Source of the DNA: Pseudomonas sp. Irchel 3E20
GTDB taxonomy: Bacteria > Pseudomonadota > Gammaproteobacteria > Pseudomonadales > Pseudomonadaceae
DNA length: 64,000 nt
NCBI RefSeq assembly: GCF_900187645.1
Contig: NZ_FYEE01000004.1
Location: 310,001 to 374,000 of the forward strand
Direction: 5' to 3'
A model generated the notes under the pieces. The model was not told the DNA's origin, searched no databases, and saw only the letters and a list, made by a program, of their open reading frames with translations. The position numbers were made by a program, and so were the translations under genes. Shown in pieces: positions 43,691 to 51,361 of the stretch (position 1 is its first letter; every line of letters begins with the position of its first letter).

Positions 43691-45472
43691 CTAAATTGGG
43701 TCAGGACTTGTTTGCTCTCTGACCTTATCTAAAAGCTCAGGAGGAAGGTTAAGGGCCCGGGCTCGCTCCGACCTGAGCTCAACCCATTGAACGCCACCAG
43801 ATGAAACCCTAATGCAAAGCTCACAGCGCTCCCGCATCAGAAACTTCAGGTCTCCCTTGTCGTACAGCTCATTGCCAAAAAGTATCGTCATGAATCCATC
43901 GCGCACACCTGGCGTCGGCGGCTCCTTTGCCAAGTAGGCAATACGAACCTTGTTGCGGTCTATGCCCTGAGCGGAAAGAAACTCTTCAATTCTTCTGATA
44001 TGAACAGCTGCATAGTTGGTTTCTCGGTGTGCCTGCGCCCACTTCCACTCTGTAGCTGAACCGCCCCAGATCGCCTGGAGCTCAGCCCGAGAATGTCTTT
44101 CGCCAGCTGCCAAGTTGAAACCACCCTGGGTTCTCCAGAGAAGATCTCCCTGTACGGCATTTATAATGCCTGCGGCACATAGCATGGCAAACACTACAGC
44201 CGGGGCAATTCTCTTTGATTCAGTAAAAAGGCACCCAATCATCACGGAGACTGGTAGCGCCATTACCGCTCCATAGTAGTGAGACGATAGAAGATAGTGC
44301 TGATTCAAAAGAGTCAGCCCTGCACCTGCCAGCAAAAAGCACGCTACGGACTCAAAAAATACAATCCGGAGCCGCCCTTTAATTTTGAGTGCCATCAGCG
44401 CCAGAGATAAAAAAACTATAGCGCCGAACATCAAAATAGCTAGAATCAAATACCCTGTATTGAACCGGGCTGGTATCGGCCATGACGCGCCACCATTCAT
44501 CACCTGATCCATCCAAGGCATATACGCACTAGGAGGTCCAAGCATCTTGGTCAGGTATAAATGCCCCGGTAGAATCGCATCACCAAGAAACACACCATAG
44601 TTCCAAAACAACATCCCCGGGGAATACAAAAAACCAGCGAACTGAGGAGCGCCCGCCTTTAAGCGCGTTGAGGCGGCGACTACGTCAAATGGCCCGTACC
44701 CAGCTGCATCAACTACCATCGGTGCAATCAAAAAGCTCCAGAGCGCAAACGCGACAACTGAAGCGCCCCCTAACAAGTAGATAATAGCCCCGCGCTTGCT
44801 GCGGGCAATATGAAGTGCGAAGCAAGACACTCCAGCCGCAATGACAATACCTGACTCATCAGAGCTAAATAGAGCTAGAAGCACGATAAAGGCAAGAGCA
44901 TAGAGACCAGTATCTTTCCTAGCTAGCAACTCTTCTTCCTGCTGACGCTTAACCAGAACACTCAAAAGAAAGAGCAATACAACGCCAAAGAATAGCGACA
45001 ATGGCTTTCCCATATGAAACAACATGAGCACGCCCGAAAGCAAACCAGACGAACACACTATAAGCGTGGCAGCTATAAACCCTGAAACCCTAGACTCCGT
45101 GAGATTGTTTACCGCCCTATACAAAAAAATCGGAGTCGCGACAAGCAGTAACGGCCAAATAATGGACGCACTTGGATGAAGAACAGCATACTGCGACATC
45201 AACAGTCGAAGCTTGACATTTAGAGCATTCGAAAAACTTGAAAGAAAGCGAGTCCTTTCATAACCATCAAGCACTACCCAGTCAAATGACTGAAATGGGA
45301 ATAGAGACCCAATCGAAGCCCCTGGAACTAAAGCCCCTGGCTCTACGAACGCATATATCTCCCAATGTGTCCAGTTCAGGGTGAAGCTGCAAAGTAGTGC
45401 TATCACTATGCAAGCTGTTGCCCCTGCCACTAGAGCCGTTGCAAGGTTGCTCGAAACAAAATTCCTTTTCAT
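43691..45472 (-). CDS. Large polytopic membrane protein, possibly a GT-C-type glycosyltransferase
   Basis: A 593-residue protein with about ten to twelve hydrophobic segments, the first at residues about 10-30, and a soluble C-terminal domain from about 470. It has no recognised catalytic motif; the layout (many helices, early periplasmic loop with acidic residues, C-terminal soluble domain) is like GT-C enzymes and phage serotype-conversion GtrC proteins. Lower GC than its neighbours marks it as a foreign cargo (moron) gene. No gtrA or gtrB homologue accompanies it, which weakens the serotype-conversion idea. Confidence 0.7.
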   Translation of the reverse strand: MKRNFVSSNLATALVAGATACIVIALLCSFTLNWTHWEIYAFVEPGALVPGASIGSLFPFQSFDWVVLDGYERTRFLSSFSNALNVKLRLLMSQYAVLHPSASIIWPLLLVATPIFLYRAVNNLTESRVSGFIAATLIVCSSGLLSGVLMLFHMGKPLSLFFGVVLLFLLSVLVKRQQEEELLARKDTGLYALAFIVLLALFSSDESGIVIAAGVSCFALHIARSKRGAIIYLLGGASVVAFALWSFLIAPMVVDAAGYGPFDVVAASTRLKAGAPQFAGFLYSPGMLFWNYGVFLGDAILPGHLYLTKMLGPPSAYMPWMDQVMNGGASWPIPARFNTGYLILAILMFGAIVFLSLALMALKIKGRLRIVFFESVACFLLAGAGLTLLNQHYLLSSHYYGAVMALPVSVMIGCLFTESKRIAPAVVFAMLCAAGIINAVQGDLLWRTQGGFNLAAGERHSRAELQAIWGGSATEWKWAQAHRETNYAAVHIRRIEEFLSAQGIDRNKVRIAYLAKEPPTPGVRDGFMTILFGNELYDKGDLKFLMRERCELCIRVSSGGVQWVELRSERARALNLPPELLDKVREQTSPDPI

Positions 45473-45592
45473 CGCCGTTCCGCCAAATAACTAGGCTGGC
45501 AAAATAACACACCGCCAATCATTTTCACGGCGCGGCGGCAGCACTTTAGCGCTTGCCACCTTCTTCGGGGCGAAACGGCCAGTCGATACCCC

Positions 45593-45760
45593 TTAGTCAT
45601 AATTGATTCGAACGATGGTGTGGGCCGGCGCGGCGCGGCGTATCACGCACTCCAGCGGGTTGCCGGGGTTGGTGCCGAAGCGCTCGCCCTAGTAGCTGAC
45701 GCCGAAGCGCCGCCCGGCCCGCTGACGGCCGCCGGCGTTGAGGGACCACATGAACTGCGC
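45593..45760 (-). pseudogene. Remnant of an unidentified phage gene
   Basis: One minus-strand frame reads R-F-G-V-S-Y, stop (TAG at 45689-45691), then G-E-R-F-G-T-N-P-G-N-P-L-E-C-V-I-R-R-A-A-P-A-H-T-I-V-R and a TAA at 45593. The second part looks like a real protein C-terminus broken by one in-frame stop. I cannot name the gene. Confidence 0.3.
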
Positions 45761-45775
45761 ATTCCAAGTGCCGAG

Positions 45776-46021
45776 ATGAGCCAACAGATGCTGCGCAACC
45801 GCTGGGATGAAGCTCGCGAGAAAGCCGCTATCAAAGCCGGCGCCAACGGCGACTCGGCCTTGGTCATATTGATCCGCCAGTTCCAGTTCAAGGACATTCG
45901 CCCGAAAGCCGCCAGCGAGATCGAGCTGACACACGCGAGCCGATTGCTCGGCCACAGCACCGAAGAGATGACCAAAAAGGTTTATCGACGCGTTGGCGAG
46001 ATCGTAAAACCAACCAAATAA
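45776..46021 (+). pseudogene. Truncated tyrosine integrase (C-terminal 81 residues)
   Basis: M-S-Q-Q-M-L-R-N-R-W-D-E-A-R-E-K-A-A, then F-K-D-I-R-P-K-A-A-S-E-I-E, H-A-S-R-L-L-G-H-S-T-E-E-M-T-K-K-V-Y-R-R-V-G-E. These are box II of a phage integrase: Arg of D-I-R, His of L-L-G-H and the Tyr nucleophile in K-V-Y-R-R. The N-terminal domains and first catalytic Arg are absent, so it is inactive. It sits beside the right att, the normal place for the integrase of such an element. Confidence 0.8.
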
Positions 46022-46028
46022 CTTGAAT

Positions 46029-46535
46029 TTATTCTTTGATACCAGCTCGCGTCTCTACGACGTAGTACAGATACGCGGATAACGCACCGATCAGAACTCC
46101 CAAATACACATGAAACGGAATTTCCGCATCTCTATATGCAGGCTCGCCCTCAAGTTGAGGTTTTACCAACTTCATCAGGTTTTCTTTTTTTTCTTGAATT
46201 TTCGAAGGATCCGGATCGAACTCATGCGCATAGCTGTTTCTAAGCTCATTCAAAAGAGTAACAGCCCCCCAAATCCAACCCATATCTTGCCCTTTTGGTT
46301 CAACCAATAGGGCCTTTGTGAGATTCAGCACCTGAGCGAACTGAAATCTTTTGAGATGCGAAGGATTAGGAACACTCGCGTCGCAAAAATCCCTAAGATT
46401 CCGCTCCACGGACAAATGGCACTTAAGGAGTGCTGACAGCTCATCAACATTACCGTTGAAATGATCCTCAAGGATTTTCGTGTTTCTTTCAAACGGCTCA
46501 GAAAATAAAAGCCCTAAAATCTTACTTTTCTCCAT
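46029..46535 (-). CDS. HEPN-like protein with C-terminal membrane helix (prophage cargo)
   Basis: A 168-residue, mostly helical protein. L-L-N-E-L-R-N-S-Y-A-H-E carries the R-x4-H motif of HEPN RNase domains, preceded by a helix like those of stand-alone HEPN proteins (H-L-S-V-E-R-N-L-R-D-F). The C-terminus has one hydrophobic helix (I-P-F-H-V-Y-L-G-V-L-I-G-A-L-S-A-Y-L-Y-Y). The ATG at 46535 was chosen over an in-frame codon at 46559. It is AT-rich and sits between a broken integrase and the att site, a usual place for cargo genes. HEPN proteins are often toxins or defence effectors, but here the role is inferred only. Confidence 0.65.
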   Translation of the reverse strand: MEKSKILGLLFSEPFERNTKILEDHFNGNVDELSALLKCHLSVERNLRDFCDASVPNPSHLKRFQFAQVLNLTKALLVEPKGQDMGWIWGAVTLLNELRNSYAHEFDPDPSKIQEKKENLMKLVKPQLEGEPAYRDAEIPFHVYLGVLIGALSAYLYYVVETRAGIKE

Positions 46536-46686
46536 TCGCCCCACCCCCCTAAAACTCACGGAAAAACTCGAAGATACCGGGTGAACGTACTCTTAGTCAC
46601 GCACGATAAGCAGGCTCTGATGCTAGCCCTCAGACGCTGACACCGGGTGCCGCAAAGCTAATGGAACGGAGCTAAATCCGATAGGG

Positions 46687-46717
46687 GTTGCGGAAGGCAT
46701 CCCAAAAGTTGCGGAAG
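46687..46717. repeat. Arm-site-like direct repeats near the right att
   Basis: GTTGCGGAAG at 46687-46696 and 46708-46717, 21 bp start to start, about two helix turns, with GGCATC/GGGATC following each. A third copy lies near the opposite att. The rest of 46536-46740 holds nothing recognisable. Confidence 0.55.
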
Positions 46718-46740
46718 GGATCATAAATCGCAGTCATTAA

Positions 46741-46773
46741 AAAACCCCGTAGACCATTGATCTACGGGGTTTT
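46741..46773 (-). terminator. Terminator of tRNA-Cys
   Basis: A 13-bp perfect stem AAAACCCCGTAGA/TCTACGGGGTTTT with a 7-nt loop and a following T run on the minus strand, 7 nt after the tRNA-Cys. It was probably supplied by the phage att arm. Confidence 0.9.
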
Positions 46774-46775
46774 TA

Positions 46776-46826
46776 AGAGTGGAGGCCGAGGTCGGAATCG
46801 AACCGGCGTAGGCGGATTTGCAATCC
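46776..46826. repeat. Attachment site: tRNA-Cys 3' half (copy in the intact tRNA)
   Basis: Second copy of the 51-bp repeat. Here it is continuous with the tRNA 5' half, so tRNA function is kept. Confidence 0.92.
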
Positions 46827-46853
46827 GCTGCATAACCATTTTGCTACTCGGCC
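46780..46853 (-). tRNA. tRNA-Cys (GCA anticodon)
   Basis: A 74-nt tRNA on the minus strand. Acceptor GGCCGAG pairs with CTCGGCC before TCCA; the anticodon loop contains TTGCAAA (GCA); the T-loop is GGTTCGATTCC. The 5' half is chromosomal and the 3' half lies in the att repeat, so the functional gene is a chimera of host and phage DNA. Confidence 0.96.
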
Positions 46854-46896
46854 TCAAACGTTCGGTGCTCAAAAACCACACCAACCGTATACAAAC

Positions 46897-46906
46897 TGGA
46901 GCGGGA
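46897..46906 (-). other. Possible tRNA-Gly remnant (3' end only)
   Basis: TGGAGCGGGA, complement of TCCCGCTCCA, the 3' end of Pseudomonas tRNA-Gly(GCC) as I remember it. It begins 43 nt from tRNA-Cys, where tRNA-Gly is expected. The next bases do not form a tRNA. Ten bases are little evidence. The following 220 bases up to 47128 hold no gene I can support. Confidence 0.35.
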
Positions 46907-47128
46907 TACAGAAGCCAAGCTAAGGATCCGAACTCTTATCCTGTGGCCGCCTAGAATCAAGCGCCGCAGCGATGGGCGGCATTATGGAGAAGAACATATG
47001 ACTTGGCAACCCCCTGAATTCTAAAAGATTTAACTCCTTGCCCAAGGCGCTGTCACGGCTATTGCATCAGGATCTGCCGCGAGCGCGCGTGCTAACGCCT
47101 TGACCTTGCACAGGAAGCTCACGCGGCG

Positions 47129-48205
47129 TTAGCCGTGGCCACCCAATGCCGGGCGTGTAAGTTCGCCGATTTTTTCCAGCCGCGCCCGCACAATATTTCG
47201 GCTGATGTTGAGCAAGCGCCCGGTCTGCAACTGGTTGCCGTGGCAATAGCGGTAGGCCGTGCGAAAAATGGTTTCTTCGATGCACTCGTACAAATCCGGG
47301 ATGTTTTGCTCGAAGAGTGCATTGAGCGCCGCCTCCAGGTCTGCTGGTGCGGTACTGGTGGTGTGCAGCGCAGTAGATTGTTCCTGGCGAATGCCCGAGG
47401 AGCGCATGTCCACCAGATGCAGGTCCGCCGGTTGCACCACTTGGTGGCGGCACACCAACAAGGCATGGTGAATGGCGTTTTCCAGCTCGCGGATGTTGCC
47501 GGGCCAACTGTGGGCCAGCAGTTTGCGCTCGCTTTCGGGGCTCATGGTGGCGCGGTTGTAGCCCAGGCGCTGGCAGTGTTCCTCAAGGAAAAATTCGGCC
47601 AGGGGCAGGATATCGCCGGGGCGTTCGCGCAGCGGTGGCAGGCGAATGGTAGCGACGTGCAAACGGTAGAACAGGTCTTCGCGAAAGTGCCCCGCCACCA
47701 CCGCGTCCGCCAGGTTGACGTTGGTGGCCGCCACCAAGCGCACGTTGATGGGGATCGGCGTGCGCGAGCCCAGGCGCACCACTTCGCGCTCTTGCAGCAC
47801 CCGTAGCAGCTTGACCTGCATGTTCAGCGGCAGGTCGCCGATTTCATCGAGGAACAGCGTGCCGCCATTGGCCGCCTCGAACCACCCGGCCTTGTTGCTT
47901 GTCGCGCCGGTGAACGCACCTTTTTCGTGGCCGAACAGTTCGCTTTCCACCAGGGTTTCGGCGAACGCGCCACAGTTCACCGCCACAAAGGGCTCGCTGC
48001 CACGGCGGCTGAGCTTATGAATGTGCCGCGCCACCAACTCCTTGCCCGTACCGGTCTCGCCAATAATCAATGTATTGGCTTCGCTGGGCGCCAGGCGCTC
48101 GATGCGGCTCAGCAACTCCTGGGACCGCGGGTCTTTGAACACCAGCACGGTGGCCCGTACCGACTTGGTCAGTTCGCGGGCATGGGGATGGGTGATGAGG
48201 GACAT
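47129..48205 (-). CDS. Sigma-54-dependent transcriptional activator, SfnR-like
   Basis: A 358-residue bacterial enhancer-binding protein with no N-terminal sensor domain (about 22 residues before the AAA+ core). Walker A G-E-T-G-T-G-K-E, the sigma-54 contact loop G-A-F-T-G-A (E-K-G-A-F-T-G-A-T), Walker [10 protein letters not shown], the sensor R-x-D-L-F-Y-R-L and the C-terminal Fis-like helix-turn-helix ([15 protein letters not shown]). SfnR-type activators of sulfone/sulfonate use share this short layout. It is divergent from the sulfur genes and very likely acts at the promoter at 48453. Confidence 0.9.
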   Translation of the reverse strand: MSLITHPHARELTKSVRATVLVFKDPRSQELLSRIERLAPSEANTLIIGETGTGKELVARHIHKLSRRGSEPFVAVNCGAFAETLVESELFGHEKGAFTGATSNKAGWFEAANGGTLFLDEIGDLPLNMQVKLLRVLQEREVVRLGSRTPIPINVRLVAATNVNLADAVVAGHFREDLFYRLHVATIRLPPLRERPGDILPLAEFFLEEHCQRLGYNRATMSPESERKLLAHSWPGNIRELENAIHHALLVCRHQVVQPADLHLVDMRSSGIRQEQSTALHTTSTAPADLEAALNALFEQNIPDLYECIEETIFRTAYRYCHGNQLQTGRLLNISRNIVRARLEKIGELTRPALGGHG

Positions 48206-48324
48206 GGTGCATTCCTGGCAGTAAAAGCGCGGAATCCATAGTGCATGAAGATCATTAGACTAAATAATTATTAATTAGTATTTACATATTCTATTTGGAG
48301 ATATACGGATTTCAAGCATCCACG

Positions 48325-48342
48325 GTGTTGCTAGAGCAACAC
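48325..48342. promoter_or_regulatory. Upstream activator palindrome for the sigma-54 promoter
   Basis: GTGTTGCTAGAGCAACAC, 8-bp perfect arms around AG, about 110 bp before the sigma-54 promoter. This is the usual design and distance of an enhancer site for an NtrC-family activator, here probably the divergent one at 47129. Confidence 0.65.
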
Positions 48343-48452
48343 GTCGCCAGCACCCACCTGCCTACTGAGCAACATTCAGGGCTGGAGCGACCGCCCCGAA
48401 AAAACCATAAAAACCGATTAAAAACAGCCACTTAATCGCATAAAAAAGACGC

Positions 48453-48468
48453 TGGCATGCAATCTGCT
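48453..48468 (+). promoter_or_regulatory. Sigma-54 promoter (-24/-12)
   Basis: TGGCATGCAATCTGCT has the required GG-N10-GC spacing (GG at 48454-48455, GC at 48466-48467) and is close to the consensus TGGCAC-N5-TTGCT. It lies 52 nt before the binding-protein ATG, and a sigma-54 activator gene is next to it. Confidence 0.7.
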
Positions 48469-48520
48469 CTGCCTCCTTCAAACGCCGGATCACCCGGCCC
48501 GTTATTGAAGGGGATGTCCC

Positions 48521-49591
48521 ATGAAGAATATTTGTCGCAACAGCCTGGCCGCTCTTGCCGCCCTCTGGCTGGGCCAGGGAGTCGCTGCCCCGGCGCCCGA
48601 GTCGGTGAAGATCGCCATCGTCGCCTTCACCCAGGGCGGCAAACCGGTGTTCGGCGGGATTGCTGGGCGGGTCATTGAGGAAGGTTGGCTGCAACAGCAA
48701 CTGAGCGAGCGTGGCGTCAAGCTGGACTGGATCGCCCTGCCCCACGCCGGCGCCGGGCCGCAGATCAACGAAGGTTTCAGCAACAACAGCATCGACTTCG
48801 CCGTACGCGGCGACCTGCCGTCGGTGATCGCCGGCGCGGGTGGCGTGCCGGGCAAGCTGATCGTGCCCGGCGGCAATGGCAACAACATCTACCTGGTGGT
48901 ACCCGCCCACTCCACGGCCAAGAACATCGCCGACCTCAAGGGCAAACGCCTGGCCCTGCACCGTGGCCGCCCGTGGGAGTTCGCCTTCAGCAACTTCTTG
49001 GGTAGCCAGGGCTTGAGGCTCGATGACTTCAAGATCGCCAACCTTAACCCCCAGGTCGGCGCCGCAGCGGTGGCCGCTGGCAAGGTCGATGCCGCCGTGC
49101 TGCTCAATGAGGCCTACGCCCTGGAAGACAAAGGCGTGGGCCGCATCCTCTGGTCAAGCAAACAGGGGGCCAACGATTGGCGGCTGATCTCCGACCTATG
49201 GGGCACCGACCGCTTCATCGCACAGCACCCGGACATCACTCAGTTGCTGGCCACCGCGTGGGTGAAGGCCGCGTGGTGGATCTCCCAGGAGCAGAACCAG
49301 GACGCCTACTACCAGCTCTCCTCCCGCGCCGGCACTGCCGAAAGTGTGCTGCGCCGCGACGACCAGGACGACCCGGTGGCCTGGAAGGAACGCTGGGCAC
49401 CCAAGAACGACCAGCAACTCAAGGCCCATTACCAGGCCCTCAGCGCCTACGCCCTGGCCAATCGCCTGATCCGCGCGCCCTACGACATCAGCCAGGCCCT
49501 GGCCACCGGCTACACCCATCAGGCGCTGATCGACCTCGCACTCACCGACTACTGGCCCGCCCTACGCGGCCAACTCACTACCACACCTTGA
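48521..49591 (+). CDS. Sulfonate/taurine-type ABC transporter periplasmic binding protein
   Basis: A 356-residue SsuA/TauA-like protein. The signal peptide ends near G-V-A-A-P; then V-K-I-A-I-V-A-F-T-Q-G-G-K-P, I-N-E-G-F-S-N-N-S-I-D-F-A-V-R-G-D-L-P, D-L-K-G-K-R-L-A-L-H-R-G and A-A-A-V-A-A-G-K-V-D-A-A-V follow the family pattern. It is the first gene after the sigma-54 promoter. No permease or ATPase partner is in the window, so the transporter must use components encoded elsewhere. The ligand could be a sulfonate, sulfone-derived methanesulfinate or a sulfate ester. Confidence 0.88.
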   Translation: MKNICRNSLAALAALWLGQGVAAPAPESVKIAIVAFTQGGKPVFGGIAGRVIEEGWLQQQLSERGVKLDWIALPHAGAGPQINEGFSNNSIDFAVRGDLPSVIAGAGGVPGKLIVPGGNGNNIYLVVPAHSTAKNIADLKGKRLALHRGRPWEFAFSNFLGSQGLRLDDFKIANLNPQVGAAAVAAGKVDAAVLLNEAYALEDKGVGRILWSSKQGANDWRLISDLWGTDRFIAQHPDITQLLATAWVKAAWWISQEQNQDAYYQLSSRAGTAESVLRRDDQDDPVAWKERWAPKNDQQLKAHYQALSAYALANRLIRAPYDISQALATGYTHQALIDLALTDYWPALRGQLTTTP

Positions 49592-49604
49592 TAGGGCCAT
49601 CCCG

Positions 49605-49850
49605 ATGAAACGCCCCCACTTCCTGGCCTCTGGCCTCAGCGCCTTGACGCTGTCCATGGCCGCCCAGGCGGCCGGCCGTCCCCGGCAAACTGACGCCTGC
49701 AAGACCGGTTCGGTGGTCGAAGGCCACTTGCACAAAGGCCTGGGCCATAGCGAAACGGTCAACGCGTCCCTCAAGGATTCCGTGCCCTTCGCCCGCAAAG
49801 TCATCAGCGACCACCCCATCACCCCACTCTGCAACCCCAGCGTGCAGTAA
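49605..49850 (+). CDS. Small secreted hypothetical protein (81 aa)
   Basis: Signal peptide M-K-R-P-H-F-L-A-S-G-L-S-A-L-T-L-S-M-A-A-Q-A-A, then about 58 residues with two Cys (D-A-C-K-T, P-L-C-N-P) and His-rich G-H-L-H-K-G-L-G-H. It starts 14 nt after the binding protein and 15 nt before the monooxygenase, so it is in the operon. It could be a small periplasmic metal- or ligand-binding protein, or a relic of a longer gene. I recognise no family. Confidence 0.5.
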   Translation: MKRPHFLASGLSALTLSMAAQAAGRPRQTDACKTGSVVEGHLHKGLGHSETVNASLKDSVPFARKVISDHPITPLCNPSVQ

Positions 49851-49865
49851 GCCGGAGACCCAACC

Positions 49866-51074
49866 ATGAGCATCGAATTCTTCACCCGCCTGCCCCTGCA
49901 CGGCGAAACCCAATTCCTCCCCGGCGACCCGCGCAACCGGGGCGACTGGCACCGTGGCGGGCCGAGCACCGGCGCTGTCTCGGGGTTCAGCGTGGGCGAT
50001 CACTTCACCTACATCGACTACCTGGGGCAAATCGCCCGCGCCGCCGAGATCAACGGCTTCGGCGGCGCCCTGATGGTCAACGCGCCCACCGGCGAAGAGC
50101 CCTGGACCGTGTGCTCGTTGCTGGCCCGGGAAACCCGCACCCTCAAGTTCGTCACCGCATTCCAGCCCTACCACTACACCCCGTGGGTAGCGGTGCAGCA
50201 GGCCGCCACCTACCAGCGCGCCACCGGCAATCGCCTGGTGTGGAACATCATCAACGGCGGCTCCGACGCGCTCCAGCGCCAGGTCGGCGACTTCAGCGAC
50301 CACGATGAACGCTACGCCCGCGCCACCGAATTTATGGACGTAGTGCGCGGCTATTGGCACAACGAGAACTTCCACTACGAGGGCCGTTTCTACCGCGCCG
50401 AAGGCGGCGGCCTGCGCGGCCCGCTGAAAAAGGCCGAGTTGCCGCTGATCTGCACCGCCGGCTCGTCCAACGCCGCGCGGGAATTTGCCGCCAAGCACGC
50501 CGACTTCTACCTGATGCGCGCCGAGCACCCGGATGAAGTACGCGGGCTGATCGCCGACGTGCGCGAGCGTGCGCTGAAGTTCGGCCGCACGCATATCCGC
50601 TTCGGCCTGTCCATCGACGTCATCACCCGCGAGACTGAAGAGCTGGCCCGCACCGAAGCCAAACGTTTCTTCGACGAAGGCATCGCCAAAGGCGCGGTCA
50701 AGGCCGTGGCCGCCCACGCCGGGCTGCGCACCGCGCGCAAGCTCAGCTACGAAGAAGAATTCGCCAGCAAAAGCGAAACCCAGGGCTTCGACGATTTCTT
50801 CATCCACCCCAACGTCTGGACCGGCTTGGGCTACATCGGCATTCCGCCGGGCTGCGCATTGGTGGGCAGCTACGAAAACGTGGTGGCGCGCATCCGCGAG
50901 TACAACGAACTGGGCATCGACCTGTTCTTCCTCGCTGGCTACCCGCACCTGGAAGAGGCCTATCGCCTGGGCGAGCACATCCTGCCGCACTTTCGCGGCG
51001 AACGCAGCGCCCTGAGCCGCCCCGCCACTGCACCACTGGCCCTGCATTCGGCCAACGGCCCGGCCGGCGCCTGA
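49866..51074 (+). CDS. FMN-dependent (LLM class) sulfonate/sulfone monooxygenase
   Basis: A 402-residue luciferase-like TIM-barrel enzyme related to SsuD/SfnG, which use FMNH2 and O2 to cleave C-S bonds and release sulfite. F-F-T-R-L-P, E-I-N-G-F-G-G-A-L-M, T-L-K-F-V-T-A-F-Q-P, N-R-L-V-W-N-I-I-N-G-G, D-H-D-E-R-Y-A-R-A and F-H-Y-E-G-R-F-Y match the family. No flavin reductase (ssuE type) is nearby. It starts 15 nt after the small gene. The substrate is inferred only. Confidence 0.9.
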   Translation: MSIEFFTRLPLHGETQFLPGDPRNRGDWHRGGPSTGAVSGFSVGDHFTYIDYLGQIARAAEINGFGGALMVNAPTGEEPWTVCSLLARETRTLKFVTAFQPYHYTPWVAVQQAATYQRATGNRLVWNIINGGSDALQRQVGDFSDHDERYARATEFMDVVRGYWHNENFHYEGRFYRAEGGGLRGPLKKAELPLICTAGSSNAAREFAAKHADFYLMRAEHPDEVRGLIADVRERALKFGRTHIRFGLSIDVITRETEELARTEAKRFFDEGIAKGAVKAVAAHAGLRTARKLSYEEEFASKSETQGFDDFFIHPNVWTGLGYIGIPPGCALVGSYENVVARIREYNELGIDLFFLAGYPHLEEAYRLGEHILPHFRGERSALSRPATAPLALHSANGPAGA

Positions 51075-51078
51075 AGCC

Positions 51079-51333
51079 ATGCCCCCAATGCAAGCCTATT
51101 TGCTCAGCCGGCGGCGGCTCCTCGGCCACAGCGCCGAGGCGCCCGTCGCAAACGTAGCCGACAACCAGCCGCGCTACGGCGGGCGCCTACGCCTGGGCAT
51201 CCTCGACGGCAACTGGCTGTCGTTCGACATGAACCTGGAAAAACCGCCGTTCAACGACCCCAGGGTGCGCGAGGCCTTGCGCCTCTTAGCCGCTTCGAAC
51301 GGCTGTGGCTCAAGAACACGGCCTGAGCCCTGA
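51079..51333 (+). pseudogene. Internally deleted ABC transporter substrate-binding protein (family 5 type)
   Basis: An 84-codon frame. Its start has S-R-R-R-L-L-G and R-Y-G-G-R-L-R-L-G-I-L-D-G, the beginning of a mature peptide/opine-type binding protein; this jumps straight to L-S-F-D-M-N-L-E-K-P-P-F-N-D-P-R-V-R-E-A-L-R-L-L, a motif normally some 250 residues further on. So most of the gene (about 500-residue family) has been lost in frame, and the end is missing too. It lies 4 nt after the monooxygenase, so it was once the next operon gene. Confidence 0.7.
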
Positions 51334-51361
51334 AACCCATTGCGGGCGCGAGCCACTCACC

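Larger units (their letters stand above)
42342..46826. mobile_element. Prophage remnant integrated in tRNA-Cys
   Basis: About 4.5 kb bounded by a 51-bp direct repeat of the tRNA-Cys 3' half. Inside are phage lysis genes (GH19 endolysin, Rz, Rz1), a large membrane protein, phage gene debris, a truncated tyrosine integrase next to one end and an unrelated HEPN-like gene. Base composition shifts to AT-rich in the membrane and HEPN-like genes. No head, tail, replication or regulatory genes remain, so it is a defective remnant; without an intact integrase it could excise only with help. Confidence 0.88.
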
